DNA from: a virus
Direction: 5' to 3' (one strand)
Length of the DNA: 23,358 bases
Virus record (IMG/VR): IMGVR_UViG_3300031974_003820
Location: 1 to 23,358 of that record
The notes below the pieces were generated by a model, which did not search any database, was not told where the DNA came from, and saw only the letters and a program-made list of their open reading frames with translations. The translations under genes were made by a program, and so were the position numbers. Of the stretch, positions 1 through 6,587 are shown in pieces. Every line of letters starts with the position of its first letter. Position 1 is the stretch's first letter.

Positions 1-2
1 GA

Positions 3-1430
3 GCAAAGACGGCGGCCCGTGTGCTGTTCGGCTATGAGGCAATCGCAAACACACGTTATCGCCGCACGCGCGGCGTTGACCCGTTGCGCGGCGAAGAGGT
101 CGAGTTGCAAGGATACGACCGCGATCGCTTGGTTTCTACTCTGCTAAACCTCAAGCGCAATGATCCTGTCGCCAAGGCAATCTCTCGACTGCGCCGCACT
201 GACGTTGTGGGGGGTGGGATAATCCCGCAGCCATCAACGGGCGACGATTCGACTGACGATCAGATTAGCGAGATGTGGGCGCAATGGTCGGCCATGCCTG
301 AAGTGACTTGCACGATGGACATGACCCAGATGCAACAGGAGATTGCAGACGCGCCTTTGTTCTTTGGTGACATTGGCGTTCTGCTGACTCGCGGCGGGCG
401 AGTGCAGCTAATCGAGGGCGATCGCATCGGCTCGCCTACGCTTTCGGCATCCGAAAGCAACCCCAACAAAAATGGCGTGATCGTCGGCCCAGCGGGCAAG
501 CCGCGCACCTATCAGATCGGCGACCGTATCAACGGCACGCTGAAGAATTTTAGAGACGTTCCCGCGCGTAATTTTCTTTTGTTTTACAAGCGAATGAGGC
601 CGCAACAATGGCGCGGCGTTCCTGAGCTTGCGCCGTGCGTCAACAGCTTGCAGGACGTTCGCGAGTACGAAGGCATCGAGATGATCTCAGCCAAGGTTAG
701 CGCGTCGCTGGCTGCCGTTATCAAGCGACAGGATTCGGTTCAGTTTGAGCTTTCAAACCGACTTGACGCAAACGATCAAGATGACGTTGGCCGCCTCGAA
801 AGATTTGAGACGGGCAAATTTCATTATCTTGAGCCGAACGAATCAATCGAAACAATCAGCGCAAACGGTCGGCCAAACGTGGACGGCATTCAATTTGTGA
901 TGTATCACCTGCGCAAAGTCGGCGCGGCGGTTGGCATTCCGGTTGAGATGATTATGTCGACAATCGGCGAGTCATCTTTCAGCGCGTCGCAAGGTTTAAT
1001 TCTGCAATATCAAAGCGCGATCGAGGACAACCAAAGACAGGTTGCCGCTTTCCTCAACCGGATTTATCGGTGGAAAATCGGCCAATGGGTTGCCAACGGG
1101 GCGTTGACGCCGCCGCAAAATATCAACCTGTTTTCCTGCCGCTGGCAGACTCCAGCCTTTCGGTGGGTAAACAAGGCCGCGCAGGTCAAAGCGGATGCCG
1201 CTTATGTTCAAATGGGCGCGCAATCGCTTGACGATGTGGCGAGTCAATTCGGCTACACCGCTGAAGCGTCAATGCGCCGCAAAGCGCAAAACATTCGGCA
1301 AGCTCAACAGATCGCCGAAGAGTTTGGCCTTGATGATTGGCGCGACCTGTTCAACCAATTTAATACAACCGCACAAGTCAACTTGACCGAGTTGATGGAA
1401 TCCGGAGACGAAGAAAATGCCACGACCTAA
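3..1430 (+). CDS. Phage portal protein, lambda-type (5' end outside window)
   Basis: The portal forms the dodecameric ring at the capsid vertex through which DNA is packaged and to which the neck binds. The reading frame is open to the window edge. The first possible start inside is GTG at 21, but the residues before it (frame from base 3) continue a YEA...R-x-x-R-x-R-G start typical of lambda-family portals, so the true start lies upstream. Length seen is about 475 residues against roughly 500-550 for the family. Family-like stretches include the early 'NDPVAKAISRLRRTDVVG', a central 'RPQQWRGVPELAPC' and 'IPVEMIMS...SFSASQG'. The C-terminal part is charged and Gln-rich. The next gene starts inside its last codons. 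The terminase should lie just upstream. Confidence 0.9.
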   Translation, partial: AKTAARVLFGYEAIANTRYRRTRGVDPLRGEEVELQGYDRDRLVSTLLNLKRNDPVAKAISRLRRTDVVGGGIIPQPSTGDDSTDDQISEMWAQWSAMPEVTCTMDMTQMQQEIADAPLFFGDIGVLLTRGGRVQLIEGDRIGSPTLSASESNPNKNGVIVGPAGKPRTYQIGDRINGTLKNFRDVPARNFLLFYKRMRPQQWRGVPELAPCVNSLQDVREYEGIEMISAKVSASLAAVIKRQDSVQFELSNRLDANDQDDVGRLERFETGKFHYLEPNESIETISANGRPNVDGIQFVMYHLRKVGAAVGIPVEMIMSTIGESSFSASQGLILQYQSAIEDNQRQVAAFLNRIYRWKIGQWVANGALTPPQNINLFSCRWQTPAFRWVNKAAQVKADAAYVQMGAQSLDDVASQFGYTAEASMRRKAQNIRQAQQIAEEFGLDDWRDLFNQFNTTAQVNLTELMESGDEENATT

Positions 1431-1590
1431 AATAGAGAGATATATTGAAACCAAAGACGCAAAACTTTGGGCGCAGTTAACGACCTGCGAACAAAACGCA
1501 TTGCGAAAGAAAAACCTTGCGCCAGATTCGGCGAAAGAAAAGGCCGAGCGAAAACCCGCAAAGGTTGAGCCGCCCAAGGGCAAGAAATAG
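1417..1590 (+). CDS. Small basic protein between portal and protease (57 aa)
   Basis: ATG at 1417 overlaps the portal end by 14 nt and follows a good GGAG (1404-1407). The 57-aa product begins MPRPKIERYIE, has 'KLWAQLTTCEQNALRKKNLAP' in the middle and ends in a Lys/Pro-rich tail. It stops with TAG at 1588-1590. The position matches the small head-completion proteins (lambda gpW-like) that sit beside the portal in many phages, but I see no sequence match that proves that. It is in the same reading frame as the following gene, whose GTG directly follows the TAG. Function not assigned. Confidence 0.6.
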   Translation: MPRPKIERYIETKDAKLWAQLTTCEQNALRKKNLAPDSAKEKAERKPAKVEPPKGKK

Positions 1591-3024
1591 GTGCCGCCGT
1601 TTTACCCAACCGACGCAATGGCTGAAGAGGCCGAGCGCGGCCTTGCTTGGCGCAAAGAGTTCAAGCGGGGCGGCACTCGCGTCGGAGTGACACGGGCAAA
1701 CCAGATTGCGCGCAAGGACGGGTTGAGCCTTGAAACCGTCAAGCGCATGAAAAGTTTTTTTGCGCGGCATGAGCGCGCAACCAAGGGCGGGCAAGGATTT
1801 AAGAGAGGCCAAAAGGGATACCCAAGCGCGGGGCGAATCGCTTGGGCGTTATGGGGCGGAGACGCTGGGCAATCATGGGCCGAGCGGATCGTTGAAAAGG
1901 AAAACAAAAAAATGAGCGAAGAGAACCAGAAAAGATTTACCTTTCAAGTCAACGTTGGAAACGTAGACCGCGAAAACGGCGTTTTGCGTGACGTTGTGAT
2001 AATTGAAGCGGGCGAAGCGCGCGGCCATCGGATGATGGTCTCCGAGCGAACACTTGACGCAGCGGTTGGCCTTTTGGCTGACGATATTTTGCCCGCGTAC
2101 ATTACGCACAACGGCGCGTTTCAAGATCGACTCTTGAACGAGATCGGAGCGTTTGAGGGATTTTATCGGGACGGCGATAAGATACGCGCCGAACGGTTTG
2201 AAACACTGCGATCGTGGCGCAAAGCCGAGCCTGACAAATACGAGCGGCTTTTTGACTTGGCCGAAAAAATGCCCAAGACGTTTGGCATCAGTATTGTTTT
2301 CGAGGGTACGCTTGCTTGGGAAACTGATGGGGGCGAAGTTCCTTTTGCCAGCCTGAACGAAAAGCCAGAGGATTCGCTTTTTGACCTGCCGACAATCACG
2401 CCTTCAAAAATCCAATCGGCGGATTTTGTTGACACACCTGCCGCAACGTCGGCCCTGTTCGCGGAGAATTGGGACAAACCCGCAAACGTTGAAGAGGCTT
2501 TTATCATGCCCGAAGATATTGAAAAACCAATTGAGGTCGCTGCGAGCGAATCGGCCAGCTCAGAGTTAGAGCGACGCCAAGCCGAAGAGTCTGCCGCCAG
2601 CGAAGAACCAAAAGCCGAAGCCGCCGAAGAAAAGCCGAAGCGCAAGAAAAAGCTGGAAGAGGCCGAGACTTTAGAAACCGAGCAAGTCGAGCTTGAGGAA
2701 ATTGAAGAGGAGCAGACCGAAGCCATTGAAGAGGTCGAGCTTTCCGAACACGCCGCGCAACTTAACGAGCGCGACTCTATGATTTCCGAGCAGCAATGCA
2801 GAATTGCCGAGCTTGAAAACCAAGTTGCCACACTGAAAGCAGTGTTTGGCGGCGAAGAGGAAATTGCTGACGATCTGGCTGCCGAAGTGGAACCAGAGAA
2901 AACAACCGACCAACTCAAAGCCGAGTCGATCGAAGAACATTTGCGAGCCAATCCGCGCGATTCACGCATGACCGCCGTACTCGCAGTCTACAAAACCAAG
3001 CCTGAGTTATTCAGCGCAAACTAA
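1591..3024 (+). CDS. Prohead protease-scaffold fusion with extra N-terminal domain
   Basis: The 477-aa product has three parts. Residues 1-107 form a compact basic domain (RGLAWRKEF, RGGTRVGV, GYPSAGRIAWALWGGDAG) that I recognise from other phage proteins near head genes but whose function I do not know. Residues 108-250 look like a phage prohead serine protease: His173 in AYITHNGAF and Ser234 in KTFGISIVF are the likely dyad, about 60 residues apart. Residues about 290-477 are very acidic, Glu/Ala-rich and coiled-coil-like, as expected of a scaffold removed during capsid maturation. GTG at 1591 abuts the previous stop. Internal starts at ATG 1912 (Met108) and ATG 2506 (Met306) could give protease-scaffold and scaffold-only products. 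The protease call rests on motifs and on position between portal and capsid. Confidence 0.8.
   Translation: MPPFYPTDAMAEEAERGLAWRKEFKRGGTRVGVTRANQIARKDGLSLETVKRMKSFFARHERATKGGQGFKRGQKGYPSAGRIAWALWGGDAGQSWAERIVEKENKKMSEENQKRFTFQVNVGNVDRENGVLRDVVIIEAGEARGHRMMVSERTLDAAVGLLADDILPAYITHNGAFQDRLLNEIGAFEGFYRDGDKIRAERFETLRSWRKAEPDKYERLFDLAEKMPKTFGISIVFEGTLAWETDGGEVPFASLNEKPEDSLFDLPTITPSKIQSADFVDTPAATSALFAENWDKPANVEEAFIMPEDIEKPIEVAASESASSELERRQAEESAASEEPKAEAAEEKPKRKKKLEEAETLETEQVELEEIEEEQTEAIEEVELSEHAAQLNERDSMISEQQCRIAELENQVATLKAVFGGEEEIADDLAAEVEPEKTTDQLKAESIEEHLRANPRDSRMTAVLAVYKTKPELFSAN
2506..3024 (+). CDS. Possible nested scaffold protein from an internal start
   Basis: Inside the protease gene, GAAGAGG at 2491-2497 lies 8 nt before an in-frame ATG at 2506. 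Initiation here would yield a 172-aa protein consisting only of the acidic coiled-coil region. Lambda makes its scaffold Nu3 in the same way, from an internal start in the protease gene C. The internal start is visible but its use is inferred. Confidence 0.35.
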   Translation: MPEDIEKPIEVAASESASSELERRQAEESAASEEPKAEAAEEKPKRKKKLEEAETLETEQVELEEIEEEQTEAIEEVELSEHAAQLNERDSMISEQQCRIAELENQVATLKAVFGGEEEIADDLAAEVEPEKTTDQLKAESIEEHLRANPRDSRMTAVLAVYKTKPELFSAN

Positions 3025-3033
3025 AACAAAAAA

Positions 3034-3411
3034 ATGGGTGATACTACATACAACGACGGGGCGCGGACGTTTCAAGCAACCGCTGCCGCAATCGCCGCCC
3101 ACGCTCTTGTTGCCGTTGATAGTGACGGCAAGATTAGCGTAGCAGGTGACAACGCAACTGATAAGGTAATCGGTGCAACACTTGAGCCAATCGCCGCGAG
3201 CGGTTACGGCGCAGTGCGCTTGCTGAATACTGGCGGCACTTCCGAGGTGTTAGCGGGCGGCGATACGATCGCAGTCGGCGACACTATTTACACGGACGGG
3301 GCTGGCAAGGTCGGCACTGACTCAAGCAACACAAAAATCGGTTACGCTCTTGGCGCATCTGCTGCTGACGGCGACGTGATCGAGGTGTTGGTTCACGCTC
3401 ACTTCATCTAA
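3034..3411 (+). CDS. Capsid cement/decoration protein, DUF2190-like
   Basis: The 125-aa protein is rich in Ala, Gly, Thr and Asp with short beta-type segments. It contains 'AAIAAHALVAVDSDGKISVAG', 'VIGATLEPIAASGYGAVRLL' and 'GGDTIAVGDTIYTDGAGKV', the pattern of the DUF2190 (Phage_cement_2) family: an early hydrophobic strand, a 'G-x-T/A' turn, and a 'V-G-D-x-I/V-Y' strand. Such proteins bind the outside of the shell and stabilise it. Location directly before the major capsid gene agrees. ATG 3034 has no Shine-Dalgarno; the leader is A-rich, so translation may be coupled to the protease gene ending 9 nt earlier. Confidence 0.75.
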   Translation: MGDTTYNDGARTFQATAAAIAAHALVAVDSDGKISVAGDNATDKVIGATLEPIAASGYGAVRLLNTGGTSEVLAGGDTIAVGDTIYTDGAGKVGTDSSNTKIGYALGASAADGDVIEVLVHAHFI

Positions 3412-3434
3412 TCATTTAACCAAGGAAAGAACTT

Positions 3435-4364
3435 ATGAGCTTTTTCGCATCATCCGCCGCCAGCTTCCAACCCGTTGTTGGCGAAGCAATCAACGAAGTA
3501 GATCGCCAGCAATTTGTTGGCGCGCAAATCCTGCCGCTGCAAGGCGTTGCCTCCAAAAAAGGCACTTACGTCAAAATCAAAGCGTCGCAGTTTGATAACG
3601 ACATAAGCAAGCCGCGCTCCGCTGGGGCCAGCTTTGCCCAAACATCCAGCGAGTACGAGAGCGCAACCTTTGAGTGCGTCGAGTACGGCGTTGAAAATAT
3701 GCTCGACGATCTCGACGTTGCTGAGGCTGAGACTGACGCCTTACTTGACATCGTGACCGTGACCAGCAACCAGCTTGCCGACAACATCATGGTGGGCCAC
3801 GAGATTCGCGTTGCCAACGCTTTGAGCGGCGCGAGCTTTAACAGCACCGCCGCAACTGCGGTGATGTCCAACGCTGGGGCCGCTACTCCGATCGCTGACA
3901 TCAACGCCGCCGTGCAACGCCTGAACGGCAACGGCATATTCAACAACATTCAGTTGATCATGGAAGCCTCTCTGTATCAAGAGATGACCCAGACCGACGA
4001 TATGCGCAATCTAATCAACGGCAGCGGCGCGTTGGCTTACAGCCAAGACCAAGTTGCCCGCGTGTTAGGCGTTGACGGTGTTGTGCTTTGCAACTCGCGT
4101 TACAACTCGGCCAAGAAGGGCCAGACCGGAAGCCGCACCAAAATCTGGCCAACAACCTCCTTTTATGTTGCCAGCATCGCAAACGGCCCGCTGTCCAACG
4201 GTGGCATCGGTCGCACGCTGTTCTACAACGCGCGCGGAAACGGCGCGTTCACGAGCGAAACATATCGCTCCGAACAACCCCCCGCCAACGTTGTGCGCGT
4301 TCGCTCGAACCTTGACGAGTTGATCGTCAACGAGTTCGCTGGCGAGAAGATCACAGGAGCCTAG
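3435..4364 (+). CDS. Major capsid protein
   Basis: The 309-aa protein lies after protease-scaffold and cement genes and before the neck genes, the fixed place of the major capsid protein. It begins MSFFASSAASFQPVVGEAIN and has 'YESATFECVEYGVENMLDD', which resembles the segment where HK97-fold capsid proteins describe their E-loop and spine helix, followed by long helices (LLDIVTVTSNQLADNIMVGHE). The C-terminal half has 'RVLGVDGVVLCNSRYNS' and ends with a VVRVRSNLDE strand. A good AAGGA (3422-3426) precedes the ATG. There is no obvious N-terminal delta domain, consistent with a separately encoded scaffold. The assignment rests mainly on order and size. Confidence 0.8.
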   Translation: MSFFASSAASFQPVVGEAINEVDRQQFVGAQILPLQGVASKKGTYVKIKASQFDNDISKPRSAGASFAQTSSEYESATFECVEYGVENMLDDLDVAEAETDALLDIVTVTSNQLADNIMVGHEIRVANALSGASFNSTAATAVMSNAGAATPIADINAAVQRLNGNGIFNNIQLIMEASLYQEMTQTDDMRNLINGSGALAYSQDQVARVLGVDGVVLCNSRYNSAKKGQTGSRTKIWPTTSFYVASIANGPLSNGGIGRTLFYNARGNGAFTSETYRSEQPPANVVRVRSNLDELIVNEFAGEKITGA

Positions 4365-4391
4365 AGCATCCGCTAGGGGTGGAGAAACAAC

Positions 4392-4422
4392 GGGGCGGGT
4401 GCAAATGCGCCCGCCCCTTTTT
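4392..4422 (+). terminator. Strong rho-independent terminator or attenuator after the capsid gene
   Basis: An 11-bp GC-rich stem (4392-4402 with 4407-4417, one G-T wobble) closes on an AAAT loop and is followed by five T (4418-4422). It lies between the capsid gene and the neck genes, which run in the same direction with no promoter that I recognise between them. Partial read-through would lower tail gene expression relative to capsid. Confidence 0.85.
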
Positions 4423-4434
4423 AGGATTTAAGAA

Positions 4435-4770
4435 ATGGCAAGCATAACGCAAGCGCAACTGTCGGCAGATATGAATCACGCCCTTGAGGATTTCGGCGTG
4501 ACGCTGACGGTTGTGCTGCCGTCCGGATACACTGGCACGACATTCAGCGCAACGCGCGCGTCAATCACACAAGGCTTTATCTTGGAGACAAACGGGCGCG
4601 ACGTTCAAATTGATTCGGCCTTTTATCTTAACCTTGTGAGCTTGTCGCCCGTGCCCGAAAAAGGTTGGATTGTGAACGATGGCACGCGCGATTTGAAAAT
4701 TGCAATGACCGACAAAGACCCAAGCCGCAGCAGCTTAAAAATCGACTGCGTGCGGAGGCACTCGAACTAA
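4435..4770 (+). CDS. Putative head-tail connector or head-closure protein
   Basis: The 111-aa protein follows the capsid gene and precedes a tail-terminator-like gene, where lambda-type phages carry their small head-tail joining protein (gpFII position). The sequence suggests a mostly beta protein: FGVTLTVVLPSGYTGTTFSA, then VQIDSAFYLNLVSLSPVPEKGWIV, then LKIAMTDKDPS. AGGA (4423-4426) precedes the ATG by 8 nt. Its TAA overlaps the next ATG by one base (TAATG). I recognise no decisive family motif, so the role is inferred from order and size. Confidence 0.6.
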   Translation: MASITQAQLSADMNHALEDFGVTLTVVLPSGYTGTTFSATRASITQGFILETNGRDVQIDSAFYLNLVSLSPVPEKGWIVNDGTRDLKIAMTDKDPSRSSLKIDCVRRHSN

Positions 4771-5528
4771 TGGCCGCAACAAAACTTTGGGAAGTGTACG
4801 ACATAGAAACGCCTTTTGAAAAGGCGGCAGTCGCGCACATGGCAAGCGTGTTTTCTGATGATCTTGGGCAATACTCGATTGTGCGCACGATAAACGATGA
4901 AACGCTTTTGACTCCCCGCATTGAGGTCAGGTTTGAGCTTGGCGACGCAATGGAGCCGATCCCGCAGCGCGGCGGCGGGGCGTCGCCATCTGCCCTTGAT
5001 TATAGAAATTTCAACGCGCAGTTTTTCGCTCGCGTAGTGACAGACAACGCGCAAGACCAAGAGGACGATCACCACAAGGCGCGCGGAACGGTGCGCCAAT
5101 GCCTCGCCGTTTCAAGTGATATTTTCAGCACAACAGGATCAGCGGGTGCGCCGCAGTTAACGGGAACGGTTAACGGAAACACTGCGCTGTCAAACGTGGT
5201 CAACGGCGACGGCACGGAGTTCAGCGACGAGCTTGCGGTTGGCGACACAATCCGGATCGAATCAAGCGCGGGAAACGATACCAAGGTTGTGCAGACAATC
5301 AACAGCAACACGCAGTTGCTCGTTACAAGTGACTTTGCTCTAAACCATAGCGGCGGCAATATCTTTCGGGTTCAGTCTTTCACATACGGGCCAGCCTTGG
5401 AATTGTTTACAGTCAACTACATCAAGCCAGAGTCAACCGTTTACGAAACTGACGGCACGTTTAACGTTTCAGAGTTGAGTTACAACATGGTGATCGGCAT
5501 CCGGTCGGACGCTTGGCCCGCGAGTTAA
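4770..5528 (+). CDS. Putative tail terminator/completion protein with inserted beta domain
   Basis: The ATG at 4770 (GGAGG at 4754-4758) is preferred over the upstream in-frame start at 4665, which would run 106 nt into the previous gene. The product is 252 aa. Residues 1-125 and 203-252 look like one domain split in two: helix KLWEVYDIETPFEKAAVAHM, then strands. Residues about 128-201 are a separate beta-rich module with 'LTGTVNGNTALSN', 'TEFSDELAVGDTIRIES' and 'TINSNTQLLVTSDFA'. Modules of this shape occur singly or repeated in other phage structural proteins. Removing it leaves about 175 aa, close to usual tail-completion proteins. The role is inferred from its place between connector and tube. 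Confidence 0.6.
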   Translation: MAATKLWEVYDIETPFEKAAVAHMASVFSDDLGQYSIVRTINDETLLTPRIEVRFELGDAMEPIPQRGGGASPSALDYRNFNAQFFARVVTDNAQDQEDDHHKARGTVRQCLAVSSDIFSTTGSAGAPQLTGTVNGNTALSNVVNGDGTEFSDELAVGDTIRIESSAGNDTKVVQTINSNTQLLVTSDFALNHSGGNIFRVQSFTYGPALELFTVNYIKPESTVYETDGTFNVSELSYNMVIGIRSDAWPAS

Positions 5529-5603
5529 TGGGACAAGCTGGCGAAGTATGAGATACGCGCCGAAAAGGCCGACCCATAAACACAAAATTGGAGGAATAAA
5601 AAA

Positions 5604-5957
5604 ATGGCAGTTACAAGCGACGGAACCCAATCATTTGGTATTGAGGTATCCCCCGTTACGATCAACAGCGTTGACTATGTTGCGGAAGATTTCAACGTAA
5701 CCTATGCGGGCAACCGCGTGGACATCAACGACAGCAACGGCGAGCCGCTCGGATCAACGACCGTGCCGCAGCGTGTCGAGTTCAGCGCAACCTTGCAATA
5801 TGCAACCTCCTCGACTGCCAACCCTGTAATCGGCAACGAAATGACCCTTTCGACCGGACGCAACGCGACGACCTACGTTATCACCGAGGTCGGCGACGCT
5901 CAAACGCAAGGCGATTACGCCAAATGCAGCGTGTCCGGTTACGAGAAAATCAACTAG
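5604..5957 (+). CDS. Putative major tail tube protein (small)
   Basis: The 117-aa, almost wholly beta-type protein lies between the tail-terminator-like gene and the tail assembly chaperone, the standard place of the tube protein. It has the best ribosome binding site in the structural region (GGAGGA, 5590-5595, 8 nt before ATG), fitting an abundant product. Segments such as GNRVDINDSNGEPLGS followed by RVEFSATLQY and a final YAKCSVSGYEKI strand suit a beta-sandwich that stacks in rings. It is shorter than most tube proteins (about 140-250 aa). The call rests on order, size and expression signal rather than on a clear family match. Confidence 0.55.
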   Translation: MAVTSDGTQSFGIEVSPVTINSVDYVAEDFNVTYAGNRVDINDSNGEPLGSTTVPQRVEFSATLQYATSSTANPVIGNEMTLSTGRNATTYVITEVGDAQTQGDYAKCSVSGYEKIN

Positions 5958-5966
5958 GGTTTTTGA

Positions 5967-6587
5967 ATGACCGCGCAAGAGCTTTGGGCCGAGTATCGGC
6001 CCAAGCTCGACGCCGCGCGGGATCGTGATCGAAAAGAGCAGCAAGGGGTTTTTCTTTCGGTTCCCGAAAACGTCGGCGGCGTCTGGCTTGAGCCTTTGAC
6101 CATCGAGCGTTTTTTACTGCTCGACGGCATTGATCACCCCATGCTTACAGGCCGAGGCGTGACGCCTGAATGCGTTGCGTCTTTTTGTTATATTCTGTCA
6201 CCGGAATATAAGCACGGCGACCAAAAGGCGGCGCGCGATTTCATCAAATCATTTTCACCGCCAGACGCCCAACAGTTTGCCGAGCAGTTGGCCGAATACG
6301 TTCAAGAGCAATTTGATCTTGGCGGGGCCGACTCAAAAAAAGAAAACCAAAGCGGAGCAAGTGAAAGTTGGGTTTGCTCAACGATTGACCTGTTGGCCTC
6401 TGAATACGGTTGGAGTGAGCAAGAGATTTTGCGGCTGCCGATTAAAAGGGCGTTTACCTATGCGCGCGCAATCGTGTCACGGAAAAGCGGAAACAACGTT
6501 GCGACATTTAGCAAACACCAAGACCGAGTCAAAGCCGATTACCTCAAAGGCATGGCAAAAATAAGGAGCGAAAAAAATGGCGAGTAA
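5967..6587 (+). CDS. Tail assembly chaperone
   Basis: The 206-aa protein ends 11 nt inside the tape measure gene, as tail assembly chaperones do. The first 115 residues (WLEPLTIERFLLLDGIDHPML, then helices with PPDAQQFAEQ) match the helical N-terminal chaperone domain. Residues about 118-135 are a hydrophilic linker (DSKKENQSGASES). The rest (STIDLLASEYGWSEQEILRLPIKRAF) has the 'L-x-x-x-Y-G-W-s-x-x-E-I-L-x-L-P' signature of the gpT-like part. In lambda these halves are joined by a frameshift; here they are in one continuous frame, with a seven-A run (6335-6341) exactly at the joint. No strong Shine-Dalgarno; weak AGGG at 5956-5959. Confidence 0.7.
   Translation: MTAQELWAEYRPKLDAARDRDRKEQQGVFLSVPENVGGVWLEPLTIERFLLLDGIDHPMLTGRGVTPECVASFCYILSPEYKHGDQKAARDFIKSFSPPDAQQFAEQLAEYVQEQFDLGGADSKKENQSGASESWVCSTIDLLASEYGWSEQEILRLPIKRAFTYARAIVSRKSGNNVATFSKHQDRVKADYLKGMAKIRSEKNGE

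Noticed and set aside
2163-2969. 268-aa open frame on the minus strand, Ser-rich
   Set aside because: It is the complement of the acidic coiled-coil region of the protease-scaffold gene; GAA/GAG runs read as Ser/Phe on the other strand. No leader or family resemblance.
4072-4323. Overlapping + strand open frames inside the capsid gene
   Set aside because: Arg/Pro-rich out-of-frame products typical of shadows, with no ribosome binding site.
5548-5700. 50-aa open frame starting MRYAPKRPTHKHK
   Set aside because: It runs out of frame through the start of the tail-tube gene and would cross its strong ribosome binding site; no own signal.
6175-6564. 129-aa + frame overlapping the tail chaperone as a frameshift extension
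   Set aside because: It is in the +1 frame relative to the chaperone; the A7 run favours -1, which stops after seven codons. The full chaperone is already in one frame.
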